Source: Ornithinimicrobium sp.
GTDB lineage: Bacteria; Actinomycetota; Actinomycetes; Actinomycetales; Dermatophilaceae
Direction of reading: 5' to 3'
DNA length: 64,000 nt
Assembly: GCF_030537745.1 (NCBI RefSeq)
Contig: NZ_JAUNVI010000001.1
Span: forward strand, 27,345-91,344
Below, piece by piece: positions 42,764-51,102 of the stretch. Position 1 is the stretch's first letter. Each line of letters begins with the position of its first letter. The position numbers and the translations under genes were made by a program. The notes beneath the pieces are model-generated. The model was not told the origin of the DNA, ran no database searches, and was given only the letters and a program-made list of their open reading frames with translations.

Positions 42764-42776
42764 GTGGCTCGTGCAC
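42746..42776. repeat. 31-bp palindromic repeat, copy 3
   Basis: The core CACTCTCCTGAGTG and end CTCGTGCAC are conserved; the first seven bases have diverged. It contains the stop codon of the AbiEi/DUF559 gene. Confidence 0.7.
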
Positions 42777-42797
42777 GTCCGCAGCGCACCACCGGCG

Positions 42798-42828
42798 CAC
42801 AACGCACTCGGCTGAGTGGCTCGTGCAC
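42798..42828. repeat. 31-bp palindromic repeat, copy 4
   Basis: CACAACG, then CACTCGGCTGAGTG, then GCTCGTGCAC. It begins 52 bases after copy 3, mirroring the 51-base spacing of copies 1 and 2, and ends 27 bases before the arc stop codon. Confidence 0.75.
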
Positions 42829-42854
42829 GTTGGGGACCGGGCGACGGGCTCGAC

Positions 42855-44507
42855 CTACTGGTAGTGCCCCTGCACACCCTGCTCGACGGACCGGCCCGGG
42901 TGCGTGCCGGAGGCGTCGCCGACCAGGGTGCGGATGTAGGTGATCCGCTCCCCCTTGCGGCCCGACACGCGAGCCCAGTCGTCGGGGTTGGTGGTGTTGG
43001 GCAGGTCTTCGTTCTCCTTGAACTCGTCGCGGTAGGCCTGGTCCAGGTGCCCCTGGCGCAGCCCCTCCTCACCGTTAAGCAACAGGTCCTTGATAGCCAG
43101 CTTCTTGGCCCGGTCCACGATGTTGTGGATCATCGCGCCAGAGGAGAAGTCCTTGAAGTAGAGGACCTCCTTGTCACCGCCGGCGTAGGTCACCTCCAGG
43201 AAGGCGTTCTTCGGTGACAGGGCATACATCTGGCCTACGGTCGCATCGATGAAGGCAGAGACGGTGGCCTCACGATCCCCGCCGTGGGCCTCGACGGCGG
43301 AGGTATGAAGCGGCACCTCGGTGGTGAGGTACTTGGTGAAGATGTCTCGCGCCCCCGCGGCGTCCGGCCGCTCGATCTTGATCTTGACGTCGAGCCGGCC
43401 CGGCCGCAGGATGGCCGGGTCGATCATGTCCTCACGGTTGGAGGCACCGATGACGATGACGTTGTCCAGCCGCTCGACCCCGTCGATCTCGGCCAGCAAC
43501 TGCGGCACGATCGTGGTTTCGACGTCGGAGGACACCCCCGAGCCGCGGGTGCGAAAGAGCGACTCCATCTCGTCGAAGAAGACGACTACGGGACTGCCCT
43601 CGGCCGACTTCTCCCGCGCGCGCTGGAAGATCAGCCGGATGTGCCGCTCGGTCTCCCCGACGTACTTGTTGAGCAGCTCCGGCCCCTTGATGTTGAGGAA
43701 GTAGCTCGGCGTCGGCTCCTCGCCGCGCAACTGCGCCGTCTGTCTGGCCAGGGACGCCGCGACCGCCTTGGCGATCAGGGTCTTGCCGCAGCCGGGCGGC
43801 CCGTAGAGCAGCACACCCTTGGGCGGACGAAGCTGGTGGGACAGGTAGAGGTCCTGGTGCAAGAAGGGCATCTCCACCGCGTCACGGATCTGCTCGATCT
43901 GCCCGGAGAGCCCGCCGATGTCGTCGTAGGAGATGTCCGGGATCTCCTCCAGCACCAGCTCGGCCACTTCAGGGCGCGGGATCTTTTCCAGCACGAACCC
44001 GCTCCGGGCGTCCATGAGCAGGGCGTCCCCCAGCCGCACCCGTTCGTCGCGCAAGGAACCGGCGCGACGGCATACCCGCTCGTCCTCGCCGCGCACGATC
44101 ACCACGACACGGTCGGCTCCCAGAACCTCCTTGCAGGTCACGATCTCGCCGGAGCGCTCGTAGCCGGAGACCGCGACCACCGACTGCGCCTCGTTCAGGA
44201 GCACGTCCCGGCCCGGCCGCAGATCGTCGGTCGGCACCTCGGAGGACACATGGGTGCGCAGACGCCGCCCGCCTACGGACACGTCGACGGTGCCGTCCCC
44301 GGTCAGTCCGACCACGTAGCCGTGGGTGAGTGGAGGACTGGCCATGGCGTCCAAATCCTCGCGCAGCCCGTTGATCTGCCCACGCGCCGACGTCAGGGTC
44401 GTGGCGAGCTGGTCGTTGTGCGCTTTGAGCTCGGTGAGGCGGCCGGTGAGCGTGCGCACCTGCTCCTCGAGGTGGCGCTCGCGGGAAGGGGTGGCCGGCG
44501 TGCTCAC
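42855..44507 (-). CDS. arc: Pupylated-substrate AAA ATPase ARC (Mpa)
   Basis: A ring ATPase that recognises Pup through an N-terminal coiled coil (about residues 5-55) and unfolds pupylated proteins. Two OB domains follow (about 60-200), then the AAA module with Walker A GPPGCGKT and Walker [10 protein letters not shown]. The 550-residue protein ends GHYQ; the penultimate Tyr resembles the proteasome-docking tail of Mpa (GQYL). The GTG start overlaps the trmI stop (GTGA). It is separated from dop by four unrelated genes. Confidence 0.95.
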   Translation of the reverse strand: MSTPATPSRERHLEEQVRTLTGRLTELKAHNDQLATTLTSARGQINGLREDLDAMASPPLTHGYVVGLTGDGTVDVSVGGRRLRTHVSSEVPTDDLRPGRDVLLNEAQSVVAVSGYERSGEIVTCKEVLGADRVVVIVRGEDERVCRRAGSLRDERVRLGDALLMDARSGFVLEKIPRPEVAELVLEEIPDISYDDIGGLSGQIEQIRDAVEMPFLHQDLYLSHQLRPPKGVLLYGPPGCGKTLIAKAVAASLARQTAQLRGEEPTPSYFLNIKGPELLNKYVGETERHIRLIFQRAREKSAEGSPVVVFFDEMESLFRTRGSGVSSDVETTIVPQLLAEIDGVERLDNVIVIGASNREDMIDPAILRPGRLDVKIKIERPDAAGARDIFTKYLTTEVPLHTSAVEAHGGDREATVSAFIDATVGQMYALSPKNAFLEVTYAGGDKEVLYFKDFSSGAMIHNIVDRAKKLAIKDLLLNGEEGLRQGHLDQAYRDEFKENEDLPNTTNPDDWARVSGRKGERITYIRTLVGDASGTHPGRSVEQGVQGHYQ

Positions 44508-45601
44508 TGGGTCTCCAATGTCGAGGGTATGACGTGCTGCTGCTCGTCGGGATCGTCGGGCGGGGCAACGCCAGGTGCCGGTCGGCGTGCCTCTGCGGTC
44601 GCCTCGGCGTCCCGGACGGTGCGGCGCAGACGCTTGTCAGAGACGGGCCGCTCGCCCAGGTCCTCCGCGCTCCACTCCCCCTCGTCGTGAGGCACATAGT
44701 CCTCGCCGTAGGCGCCTTTGGCGGGCCGGCGGGCGACCTGTGGGGGCGCGACCCCGTCAGCGAGTCGGCGCATGGTGATCAGGAAGCCGGTGTGCCCGTG
44801 CATCCGGTGCTCCGGCCGCACCGACAGTCCCTCGAGGTGCCAGTCGCGGACCAACGACTCCCAGGCCCTGGGCTCGGTCCAGCGACTCTGGGTGCGCGCA
44901 GTCTCGGCGACCCGTGAGAGCTGGGTGGCGGTGGCTACGTAACAGATGAGAACGCCGCCGGGTGCGAGCACGTCATACACCACGTCGAGGCACTCCCAGG
45001 GGGCGAGCATGTCCAGGACGACCCGGTCGACCGTGCCGGGCGCCAAGGTCTGCGGCAGCACGTCGACAAGGTCGCCGACGGTCACCGTCCACGCCGGGTG
45101 GTCTTGGCCGAAGAAGGCTCGGGCGTTGGCTTGCGCGATCTGCGCGAAGTCCTCGCGGCGCTCGAAACTGTAGAGCCGGCCCTGGTCACCGACGGCGCGC
45201 AGCAGCGAAAGCGACAACGCACCCGACCCCACGCCAGCCTCCACGACGGTGGCGCCGGGGAAGATGTCGGCATAGGTCACTATCTGTCCGGCGTCCTTGG
45301 GATAGATCACCTGGGCCCCTCGCGGCATCGAGAGCACGTAGTCGGACAGCAGCGGACGGAGCGCGAGATACTCCACGCCGGAGGTGTGCTGGACGACCGT
45401 CCCGTCGGGGGCGCCGATGAGATCGTCGTGCTGCAGATGACCTCGGTGCGTGTGGAAAGTCTTGCCAGGCTCCAGCGTCACGGTGTGCAGGCGACCCTTC
45501 GGGTCGGTCAGCTGCACGCGGTCACCGACGCGGAACGGCCCTCGTCGCAGGTCGGCCCCGGAGGTGGGGGTCGGCACGGGGGCAGGCAGAACGTCAGTCA
45601 C
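44504..45601 (-). CDS. trmI: tRNA (adenine-58-N1)-methyltransferase TrmI
   Basis: An AdoMet-dependent enzyme that methylates A58 in the T loop of tRNA. The 365-residue protein has an N-terminal beta domain and a Rossmann domain with [20 protein letters not shown] (AdoMet site), DMLAPWECL and [14 protein letters not shown]. The tail after residue 300 is charged and extra. The start is a GTG nine bases after the M50 protease stop. Placement next to arc is conserved in actinobacteria. Confidence 0.93.
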   Translation of the reverse strand: MTDVLPAPVPTPTSGADLRRGPFRVGDRVQLTDPKGRLHTVTLEPGKTFHTHRGHLQHDDLIGAPDGTVVQHTSGVEYLALRPLLSDYVLSMPRGAQVIYPKDAGQIVTYADIFPGATVVEAGVGSGALSLSLLRAVGDQGRLYSFERREDFAQIAQANARAFFGQDHPAWTVTVGDLVDVLPQTLAPGTVDRVVLDMLAPWECLDVVYDVLAPGGVLICYVATATQLSRVAETARTQSRWTEPRAWESLVRDWHLEGLSVRPEHRMHGHTGFLITMRRLADGVAPPQVARRPAKGAYGEDYVPHDEGEWSAEDLGERPVSDKRLRRTVRDAEATAEARRPAPGVAPPDDPDEQQHVIPSTLETQ

Positions 45602-45610
45602 CGCACCAGT

Positions 45611-46735
45611 CTACGAGCGGGTGGGTGTGCCCCGGCGCGTGGTCACGTCGTCGATGAGCAAGGCTCCCCAGGGTCGGCCGTCCACGTCGAGGAGGCCGAT
45701 GATCCCCGAGCCGGTCCTTCGCATGACCTCCAGCCCCTGGTCGACCGAGGCCTCGGGAGGCAGGGTGGTGGCCCACCCCGGTGCGAGCCGCACGGCGACC
45801 GACGAGGCTGACGTGGAGGACCAGGCGTGCGCGGGCACGGAGTGGAGGGAGGCCGGGTCGACGATCCCCTCCGGCGCACCAGCGTGATCGAGGACGATCC
45901 ACAGCGGGCGGGAGTCCCAGGCGATGCCGGACAGCAGCGTGTCAGTGTCCACGACCCCGATCTCTCGGGCCACGTCACGCAGCTGCTGGCGGGAGGTGGT
46001 GAGCCCCAGCCGTCCTGCCCGGACCGCGCGGGAGGCGCCCTGCCAGAGGAAGCCGCCGATGAGGGCGACCCACAGGAAAGAAGAGAGGTCGACGCGCTGG
46101 CCCTGGAGCACGACGGGTCGCATGACCCAGACCAGGAGCAGCAGGACGACGATGCGCCCGGCCCATCCGGCGGCCAAGGTCCCACGATGGCGGTTGCCGG
46201 TGAACTTCCAAACCAGCGACTCGAGCAGGAAGCCTCCGTCCAGCGGCAGCCCCGGCACGAGGTTGAAGATGGCCACGAAGGCGTTGGCCGCGGTGAACGC
46301 ATAGACCAGCAGGAAGGGCACCCCGCGCCAGTCGCCGGTCTGCAGCAGACCCCAGCCGATCACCGCCAGGACACCGTTGGCCAGCGGCCCGACCACCGCC
46401 ACCGCTGCGCTGGTGCCGGGCGTGCCGCCGGCGCCGTCATGCGCGGTGTGGCCGCCCCAGAAGTCCGCGACGATCCGGGACACGGTGAAGCCGACCCGCT
46501 GGGCGACCAGGCCGTGAGCGGCCTCGTGGGCGAGCACTGACATCAGGAGCAGCACCGCGAATGCCAGCGCCACGGCATACGCGCCGATCCCCAGGCCGGG
46601 CATGAGGTTCTGCACGGTTGGGCCAAAGAGGACCACGATCACACCGGCCACCAGCACCCAGCTGCGCCCGAGGTAGATCGGGATGCCAGACAGCGAGCCG
46701 ATCCTCCAGCCATGCCCTGCGGTCGCTGTCGCCAT
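45611..46735 (-). CDS. M50 site-2-protease-like membrane metalloprotease
   Basis: An intramembrane zinc protease of 374 residues. The zinc motif HEAAH has His70, Glu71 and His74 in a membrane helix; NLVPGLPLDGG carries the third ligand Asp. About six helices occupy the first 235 residues. The C-terminal 130 residues look like a degenerate CBS pair. It leads the M50-trmI-arc transcript. Substrates such as anti-sigma factors are known for relatives but cannot be named here. Confidence 0.92.
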   Translation of the reverse strand: MATATAGHGWRIGSLSGIPIYLGRSWVLVAGVIVVLFGPTVQNLMPGLGIGAYAVALAFAVLLLMSVLAHEAAHGLVAQRVGFTVSRIVADFWGGHTAHDGAGGTPGTSAAVAVVGPLANGVLAVIGWGLLQTGDWRGVPFLLVYAFTAANAFVAIFNLVPGLPLDGGFLLESLVWKFTGNRHRGTLAAGWAGRIVVLLLLVWVMRPVVLQGQRVDLSSFLWVALIGGFLWQGASRAVRAGRLGLTTSRQQLRDVAREIGVVDTDTLLSGIAWDSRPLWIVLDHAGAPEGIVDPASLHSVPAHAWSSTSASSVAVRLAPGWATTLPPEASVDQGLEVMRRTGSGIIGLLDVDGRPWGALLIDDVTTRRGTPTRS

Positions 46736-46741
46736 GGGCTC

Positions 46742-46747
46742 AATCTA
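46742..46747 (-). promoter_or_regulatory. -10 hexamer, leaderless start at 46735
   Basis: TAGATT on the minus strand ends 6 nt before the M50 protease ATG. Confidence 0.5.
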
Positions 46748-46815
46748 GGCGACGCCACCCACGATCCTGGACGTGGACGGGCAACCTGACGATCGGCTCT
46801 GTCGGCAGGGGTACG

Positions 46816-46821
46816 TACAGT
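46816..46821 (+). promoter_or_regulatory. -10 hexamer, leaderless start at 46829
   Basis: TACAGT ends 7 nt before the ATG of the RecB-like nuclease. Confidence 0.5.
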
Positions 46822-46828
46822 GCTCGAC

Positions 46829-47686
46829 ATGGCGCCTGCACTGTCACCATCGAGGGCGGCTGACTTCATGCAGTGCCCGTTGCTCTACCGCTTCCGGGTC
46901 ATCGACCGCCTGCCCGAAGTGCCCAGCGCGCCCGCTGCGCGCGGCACCCTGGTGCATGCCGTGCTGGAGCGCATCTTTGATCTGCCTGCCGAGGAGCGCA
47001 CGCTGGAGGCAGCGACCGACTTGGTGCCTGGGGAGTGGGCCCGGATGATCGAGGAGGAGCCCGAGCTCGCGGCGCTGATCACCGCGGAGGCGGTGCAACC
47101 ACGCACACCGGAGCAGTGGTATGCCGAGGCTGCCGGCCTCATCGACCGTTGGTTCGGGCTGGAGGATCCGACGCTGCTTGAGCCCGCCGAGCGAGAGCTC
47201 TATCTCGAGGCCCAGGTCGGCGAGCTCACCATCCGCGGCATCGTGGATCGCTTGGACGAAGCACCGGACGGCCGGCTGCGGGTGGTGGACTACAAGACTG
47301 GACGAGCTCCCTCGGAAACTTTCGAAGGGCGGGCACTGTTTCAGCTCAAGTTCTACGGGCTCGCGCTCTGGCGGCTGCGCGGCGTGCTGCCTTCACGGTT
47401 GCAGCTGGTCTATCTGCGTGACGGCCAGGTCTTGTGGATCGACCCGACCGAGCACGAGCTGCTAGCGACCGAGCGCAAGATCGTGGCGCTGTGGAAGGCC
47501 ATCGAGCTTGCCGCCACCACCGGCGACTGGCGGCCCAGTCGTGGGTATGCGTGCAGCTGGTGCTCGTTCAAAGACGTATGCCCCGCCTGGGGTGGCACGC
47601 CTCCGCCACTGCCTCCGGATGCCACCGAGCGCGCCCTCGATCCCCGCCGCGCCAGCTACACCGATCCCGTCATCGACGCCGACTGA
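46829..47686 (+). CDS. RecB-family PD-(D/E)XK nuclease
   Basis: A 285-residue single-domain nuclease. The core reads GIVDRLDEAPDGRLRVVDYKTG, giving the PD-(D/E)XK acids and lysine; RGTLVHAVLERIF provides the RecB-type His. An early Cys in MQCPLLYRFR and a late CSWCSFKDVCPAW cluster match the AddB/Cas4-like iron-sulfur staple. The ATG at 46829 is preferred over the GTG at 46820 because of the -10-like hexamer. It is probably a repair exonuclease; no partner helicase is adjacent. Confidence 0.9.
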   Translation: MAPALSPSRAADFMQCPLLYRFRVIDRLPEVPSAPAARGTLVHAVLERIFDLPAEERTLEAATDLVPGEWARMIEEEPELAALITAEAVQPRTPEQWYAEAAGLIDRWFGLEDPTLLEPAERELYLEAQVGELTIRGIVDRLDEAPDGRLRVVDYKTGRAPSETFEGRALFQLKFYGLALWRLRGVLPSRLQLVYLRDGQVLWIDPTEHELLATERKIVALWKAIELAATTGDWRPSRGYACSWCSFKDVCPAWGGTPPPLPPDATERALDPRRASYTDPVIDAD

Positions 47687-47715
47687 CCGGACGGTCGCCC
47701 CTGCCACCGCACGGG

Positions 47716-48573
47716 TCAACCGCGCGCCGACCCGTCCTCGCCACGCTTGCGGAGATAGCGCTCAAACTCCCGAGCGATCGCGTCCCCGCTGGCCTCTGGC
47801 AGCTCAGCCGTATCCTGCGCTTCCTCCAGCGAAGCGACATACTCCGCCACTTCCTCATCCGAAGAGGCCAGCTCGTCCACTCCCCGCTCCCAGGCCCGGG
47901 CAGCCTCGATGACGTCCGTGTCATCGATGACGCAGGACAACAACTCTTCCAGGCAACCCAACAGCGCCAGGGACGCCTTCGGCGACGGCGGACCACCGGC
48001 ATAGTGAGGCACGGCCGCCCACACCGACAGGGTCGGCAGGCCCCGCCGTTGCGCCAGCTCACCGATGACCCCGACGATGCCGGTCGGTCCTTCGTAGGTG
48101 CTCTTCTCGGCCAGGCCCTTCGTGAGCAGAGCCTCATCCTCGGTCGTCACGCTGACCGGCATGGGTCGAGTGTGCGGCACGTCCGCGAGCAGGCCACCAA
48201 GGGTGATGAGCTGGGTGGCTCCCCGCGCGAAGCAGAAGTCGAGGATCTCCCCGCTGAAGGTCCGCCACCGCACGGACGGCTCGATGCCCTGGACCAGCAG
48301 GACATCACGCCCCAGGGGACTGTTATGCGCGAGATAGACACGGGTCGAAGGCCATCGCAGGGAGCGTTCGCCCTGGACCGAGATGACTCTGGGCCGGTTG
48401 ACCTGCAGGTCGTAGTACTCCTCTGGGTCCACCGTCGCCACGAGCTGCGCCTGCCAGACGGTCCGCAAGTGCTCAATGACCCCCGAGGCACACTCACCCG
48501 CGTCGTTCCAGCCCTCGAAGGCCGCGATGACGACAGGGTCGTTCAGTTGCGGCATGTCGGCGAACTCCAACAT
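47716..48573 (-). CDS. PAC2 family protein
   Basis: A 285-residue protein of the PAC2 family, named for eukaryotic proteasome assembly chaperone 2. Recognisable blocks are VVIAAFEGWNDAGECASGVI, VLLVQGIEPSVRWRTF and LGGLLADVPHTRP. The C-terminal 40 residues are acidic and helical. A GAGGAGG ribosome site lies eight bases before the ATG. The role of the bacterial version is unknown. Its nearness to arc is worth noting but does not prove a link. Confidence 0.9.
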   Translation of the reverse strand: MLEFADMPQLNDPVVIAAFEGWNDAGECASGVIEHLRTVWQAQLVATVDPEEYYDLQVNRPRVISVQGERSLRWPSTRVYLAHNSPLGRDVLLVQGIEPSVRWRTFSGEILDFCFARGATQLITLGGLLADVPHTRPMPVSVTTEDEALLTKGLAEKSTYEGPTGIVGVIGELAQRRGLPTLSVWAAVPHYAGGPPSPKASLALLGCLEELLSCVIDDTDVIEAARAWERGVDELASSDEEVAEYVASLEEAQDTAELPEASGDAIAREFERYLRKRGEDGSARG

Positions 48574-48629
48574 ATAGCGGGGCCTCCTCGACGGGGTGAC
48601 GACCGGTCACGGCCAGCCTACGTGCCTCC

Positions 48630-48635
48630 TACGAT
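48630..48635 (+). promoter_or_regulatory. -10 hexamer, leaderless start at 48642
   Basis: TACGAT ends 6 nt before the GTG of the HAD/HIRAN fusion gene. Confidence 0.5.
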
Positions 48636-48641
48636 GGAGCG

Positions 48642-50357
48642 GTGTCTTCCTCTGTGCCTGTCGCCCGCCGTTCCTCCCTGCCGGCAGCAGTGCTGTGGGA
48701 CATGGACGGCACGATCATCGACACCGAGCCCTACTGGATGGCCGCCGAGCGTGCGCTGGTGGAGGAGGCGGGCGGCACCTGGAGCCACGAGCAGGCGCTT
48801 GCGCTCGTCGGCAATCCACTGCTCGTGTCCGCACAGACCATCATCGACCAGACCCCCGTCACTGGCACCGCTGCGGCCGTAGTGGATCTCATCCAGGGGC
48901 GGGTGGAGAGCCTGATGAAGGAACGCCTTCCCTGGCGCCCCGGAGCGCGTGAGCTGCTGGCTGACCTGCGCTCTCGCGGAGTTCCCTGCGCGTTGGTGAC
49001 GATGTCGTATGACGTCCTCGCGCGGGTGCTGATCGCGGCGTTGCCCGAGGGCACCTTTGCGCACGTCATCACCGGGGATCAGGTGGCCCGGGGCAAGCCG
49101 CACCCTGAGCCCTACCTGACCGCGACCTCGAGGCTGCGTGCCGATCCGCGGCGCTGCGTGGCGATCGAGGACTCACCCACTGGTGTGGCCTCGGCAGTAG
49201 CGGCGGGCGTGCCGACCATCGGCGTACCGCACATCGTGCCGATCGAGCCTCGCCCCGGCCTGAAGCTGGTCAGGACCCTCGCGGAGCTCTCGGCGGACCA
49301 GCTCTGGCCGGTAGCGATGGAAGGAGTGTCGGGGCCGCCGGTGCTCAACCCCGCACACGGCTCGGAGGGCACGCGAGGAAGCCGCCGCAAGGACGATCGA
49401 CCCTGGTGGAAGCGCGCCTGGGCGGTGATCACCAATCCCTTCACCGACGATGATGATGCGCAGAGCCAGTCAAGGGACCTCCTCCCGCAGCGTCGCAGCG
49501 TGCCCCCGCCGCTGGGACGGCCGCTGGAGCCCTGGGGCCGACTCGAGCGGCATTTCCAGATCCGATGGGATGCTGCCGACCTCGAGGCGGTCAGCGAGGT
49601 GCTGCGCAGGGCTGGCGTCAGCGAGCACGCGGATGGCTCAAAGGTCTACTCGGGTCTGGCCGCTCTCGTCCGTGACCCAGCCCGGCCCAAGGACAAAAAG
49701 GCGATCGCCGTCTTCGTCGACGGGACCCATCTTGGCTACCTCGACCGAAAACGGGCGCGGGCCTACTTCGAGGAGGTGACCGAGGCCACGGAGCAGGGCG
49801 GGTATGTCGAGTCCACCGCGACCGTGCGCGTCACGCCCCAGGACAAGAGGGTCAAGCTGCGGATTCATCTCGACCTGCCTAAACCTGGAGAGCTCCTTCC
49901 CCGGAACTCCGCTCCGACTGAGCCCTACGCGATCGTCCCGCTCGGACGCCGGGTCCAGGTCATCGGCGAGGAGGCCAGCCGGGAGGCGCTCCAGGCATTC
50001 GTCACACGGTCCAAGCAGACCCCGGTCCTGGTCACGCTCCGGACCGTGGTCGAGAAAAAGCCACGGTCGCAGACACGGTTGGTGGAGGTGGAACTGGACG
50101 GCGAGGTCGTCGGGCAGCTCTCCCGTGCCCAGTCGTCCCGGCTGCTGAGGGTGCTCGACCGACTGAACGCCCAAGGCTTCCTGGCCGTGGCCAGGGCCTG
50201 GGTAGGCGGCACTCCGAACGCTCCGCAGGTCACGCTGGACATCAACCGGGACGACGCCCACCTGCACGACTGGCTCGCTTTGCACCGACGATCAGCACGA
50301 AGCGGCAGCCTCCACGAGATCGTCCCCAGTGCGGACCCGATCAGCCAAGACGGCTGA
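48642..50357 (+). CDS. HAD phosphatase fused to two HIRAN-like domains
   Basis: A 571-residue fusion. Residues 14-225 form a beta-phosphoglucomutase-like HAD hydrolase: the nucleophile motif WDMDGTIIDTEP, TMS, GKPHPEPY and EDSPTGVASAVAAG. Residues 245-295 are a charged linker with WWKRAW. Residues about 336-412 and 430-537 are two similar beta-rich domains (AVFVDGTHLGYLDRKRAR and EVELDGEVVGQLSRAQSSR), resembling HIRAN-type domains that bind DNA or RNA ends. No stop or frameshift separates the parts. The product may act on a nucleic-acid-linked phosphate; this is inference. Confidence 0.8.
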   Translation: MSSSVPVARRSSLPAAVLWDMDGTIIDTEPYWMAAERALVEEAGGTWSHEQALALVGNPLLVSAQTIIDQTPVTGTAAAVVDLIQGRVESLMKERLPWRPGARELLADLRSRGVPCALVTMSYDVLARVLIAALPEGTFAHVITGDQVARGKPHPEPYLTATSRLRADPRRCVAIEDSPTGVASAVAAGVPTIGVPHIVPIEPRPGLKLVRTLAELSADQLWPVAMEGVSGPPVLNPAHGSEGTRGSRRKDDRPWWKRAWAVITNPFTDDDDAQSQSRDLLPQRRSVPPPLGRPLEPWGRLERHFQIRWDAADLEAVSEVLRRAGVSEHADGSKVYSGLAALVRDPARPKDKKAIAVFVDGTHLGYLDRKRARAYFEEVTEATEQGGYVESTATVRVTPQDKRVKLRIHLDLPKPGELLPRNSAPTEPYAIVPLGRRVQVIGEEASREALQAFVTRSKQTPVLVTLRTVVEKKPRSQTRLVEVELDGEVVGQLSRAQSSRLLRVLDRLNAQGFLAVARAWVGGTPNAPQVTLDINRDDAHLHDWLALHRRSARSGSLHEIVPSADPISQDG

Positions 50358-50360
50358 TCG
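50338..50360. terminator. Terminator hairpin between convergent genes
   Basis: CGATCAGCC and GGCTGATCG form a perfect 9-bp stem with a five-base loop. The hairpin covers the stop codon of the HAD fusion and precedes the cupin stop on the other strand. Confidence 0.55.
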
Positions 50361-50389
50361 GGATCAGCAGCATGCCTCAACCCACGCCG

Positions 50390-50866
50390 TCACGCCCCGT
50401 CGACTGCGCCTTCGGGCAGGAAGTCCACCCCGTTCAGGGACGACAGCCGAACGACCTCGACGGGATCGGTGACGTTGTGCAGCAGGCTGAAGAGGTTGGC
50501 CAACTTGCCGCCCGGAGTCACCCAGAACAGCGACTTGGCGACCGAATCCTGCTTGTTGTAATAGGCGTGGGGCAGATTGCGCGGCATCTGCACGAGATCG
50601 CCTGGTCCTGCCGTGGTCCACTGCCCATCGAGGTAGAGCGTGTAGACCCCCTCGAAGACGTAGATGAACTCGTCCTGCGTGGGGTGCACATGCGGCGGGA
50701 CCCCGGTGCCGGCAGGGTCGAGCGAGAGCCAAGAATACGTTGACGCGCTCTCGATCTTGGTGGTGTACGTGTGACCCAGAACATTCCAAACGCGACCTCC
50801 GAGCGCTTCATCGGCGCGTACGATACCGGCGGGCAACTCGCCCAGGATGATCTCTTCGGAATTCAT
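50390..50866 (-). CDS. Cupin-domain protein
   Basis: A 158-residue single cupin barrel. Motif 1 is PPHVHPTQDEFIYVFEG with two His and one Glu for a metal; motif 2 is GDLVQMPRNLPHAYYN. An AGAGGAA ribosome site lies seven bases before the ATG at 50866; the open frame continues far upstream but only as a shadow of mshC. A role in sugar or small-molecule modification is usual for the family, and the substrate is not known. Confidence 0.87.
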   Translation of the reverse strand: MNSEEIILGELPAGIVRADEALGGRVWNVLGHTYTTKIESASTYSWLSLDPAGTGVPPHVHPTQDEFIYVFEGVYTLYLDGQWTTAGPGDLVQMPRNLPHAYYNKQDSVAKSLFWVTPGGKLANLFSLLHNVTDPVEVVRLSSLNGVDFLPEGAVDGA

Positions 50867-51102
50867 CGTTGTGTTCCTCTGCTCGAGATGTGGGGCTGTC
50901 AGTCTGGCAGAGCCCCTGCTCATCCGTCCTGGGATGGCTACCGGGCTGACCCGCGGGCACCCGAAGCCGGGCACCGCACGCGCTTCCGGGGGGCGATCGG
51001 CACTGCGGTGTGGGCTCACCAGGTGCGCGACAACAGCGTCGAAACTCAGGGCCACCGGATGATCGAGACCGCGCTGGACACCTGACGTGTCGAGGTCCCG
51101 GG

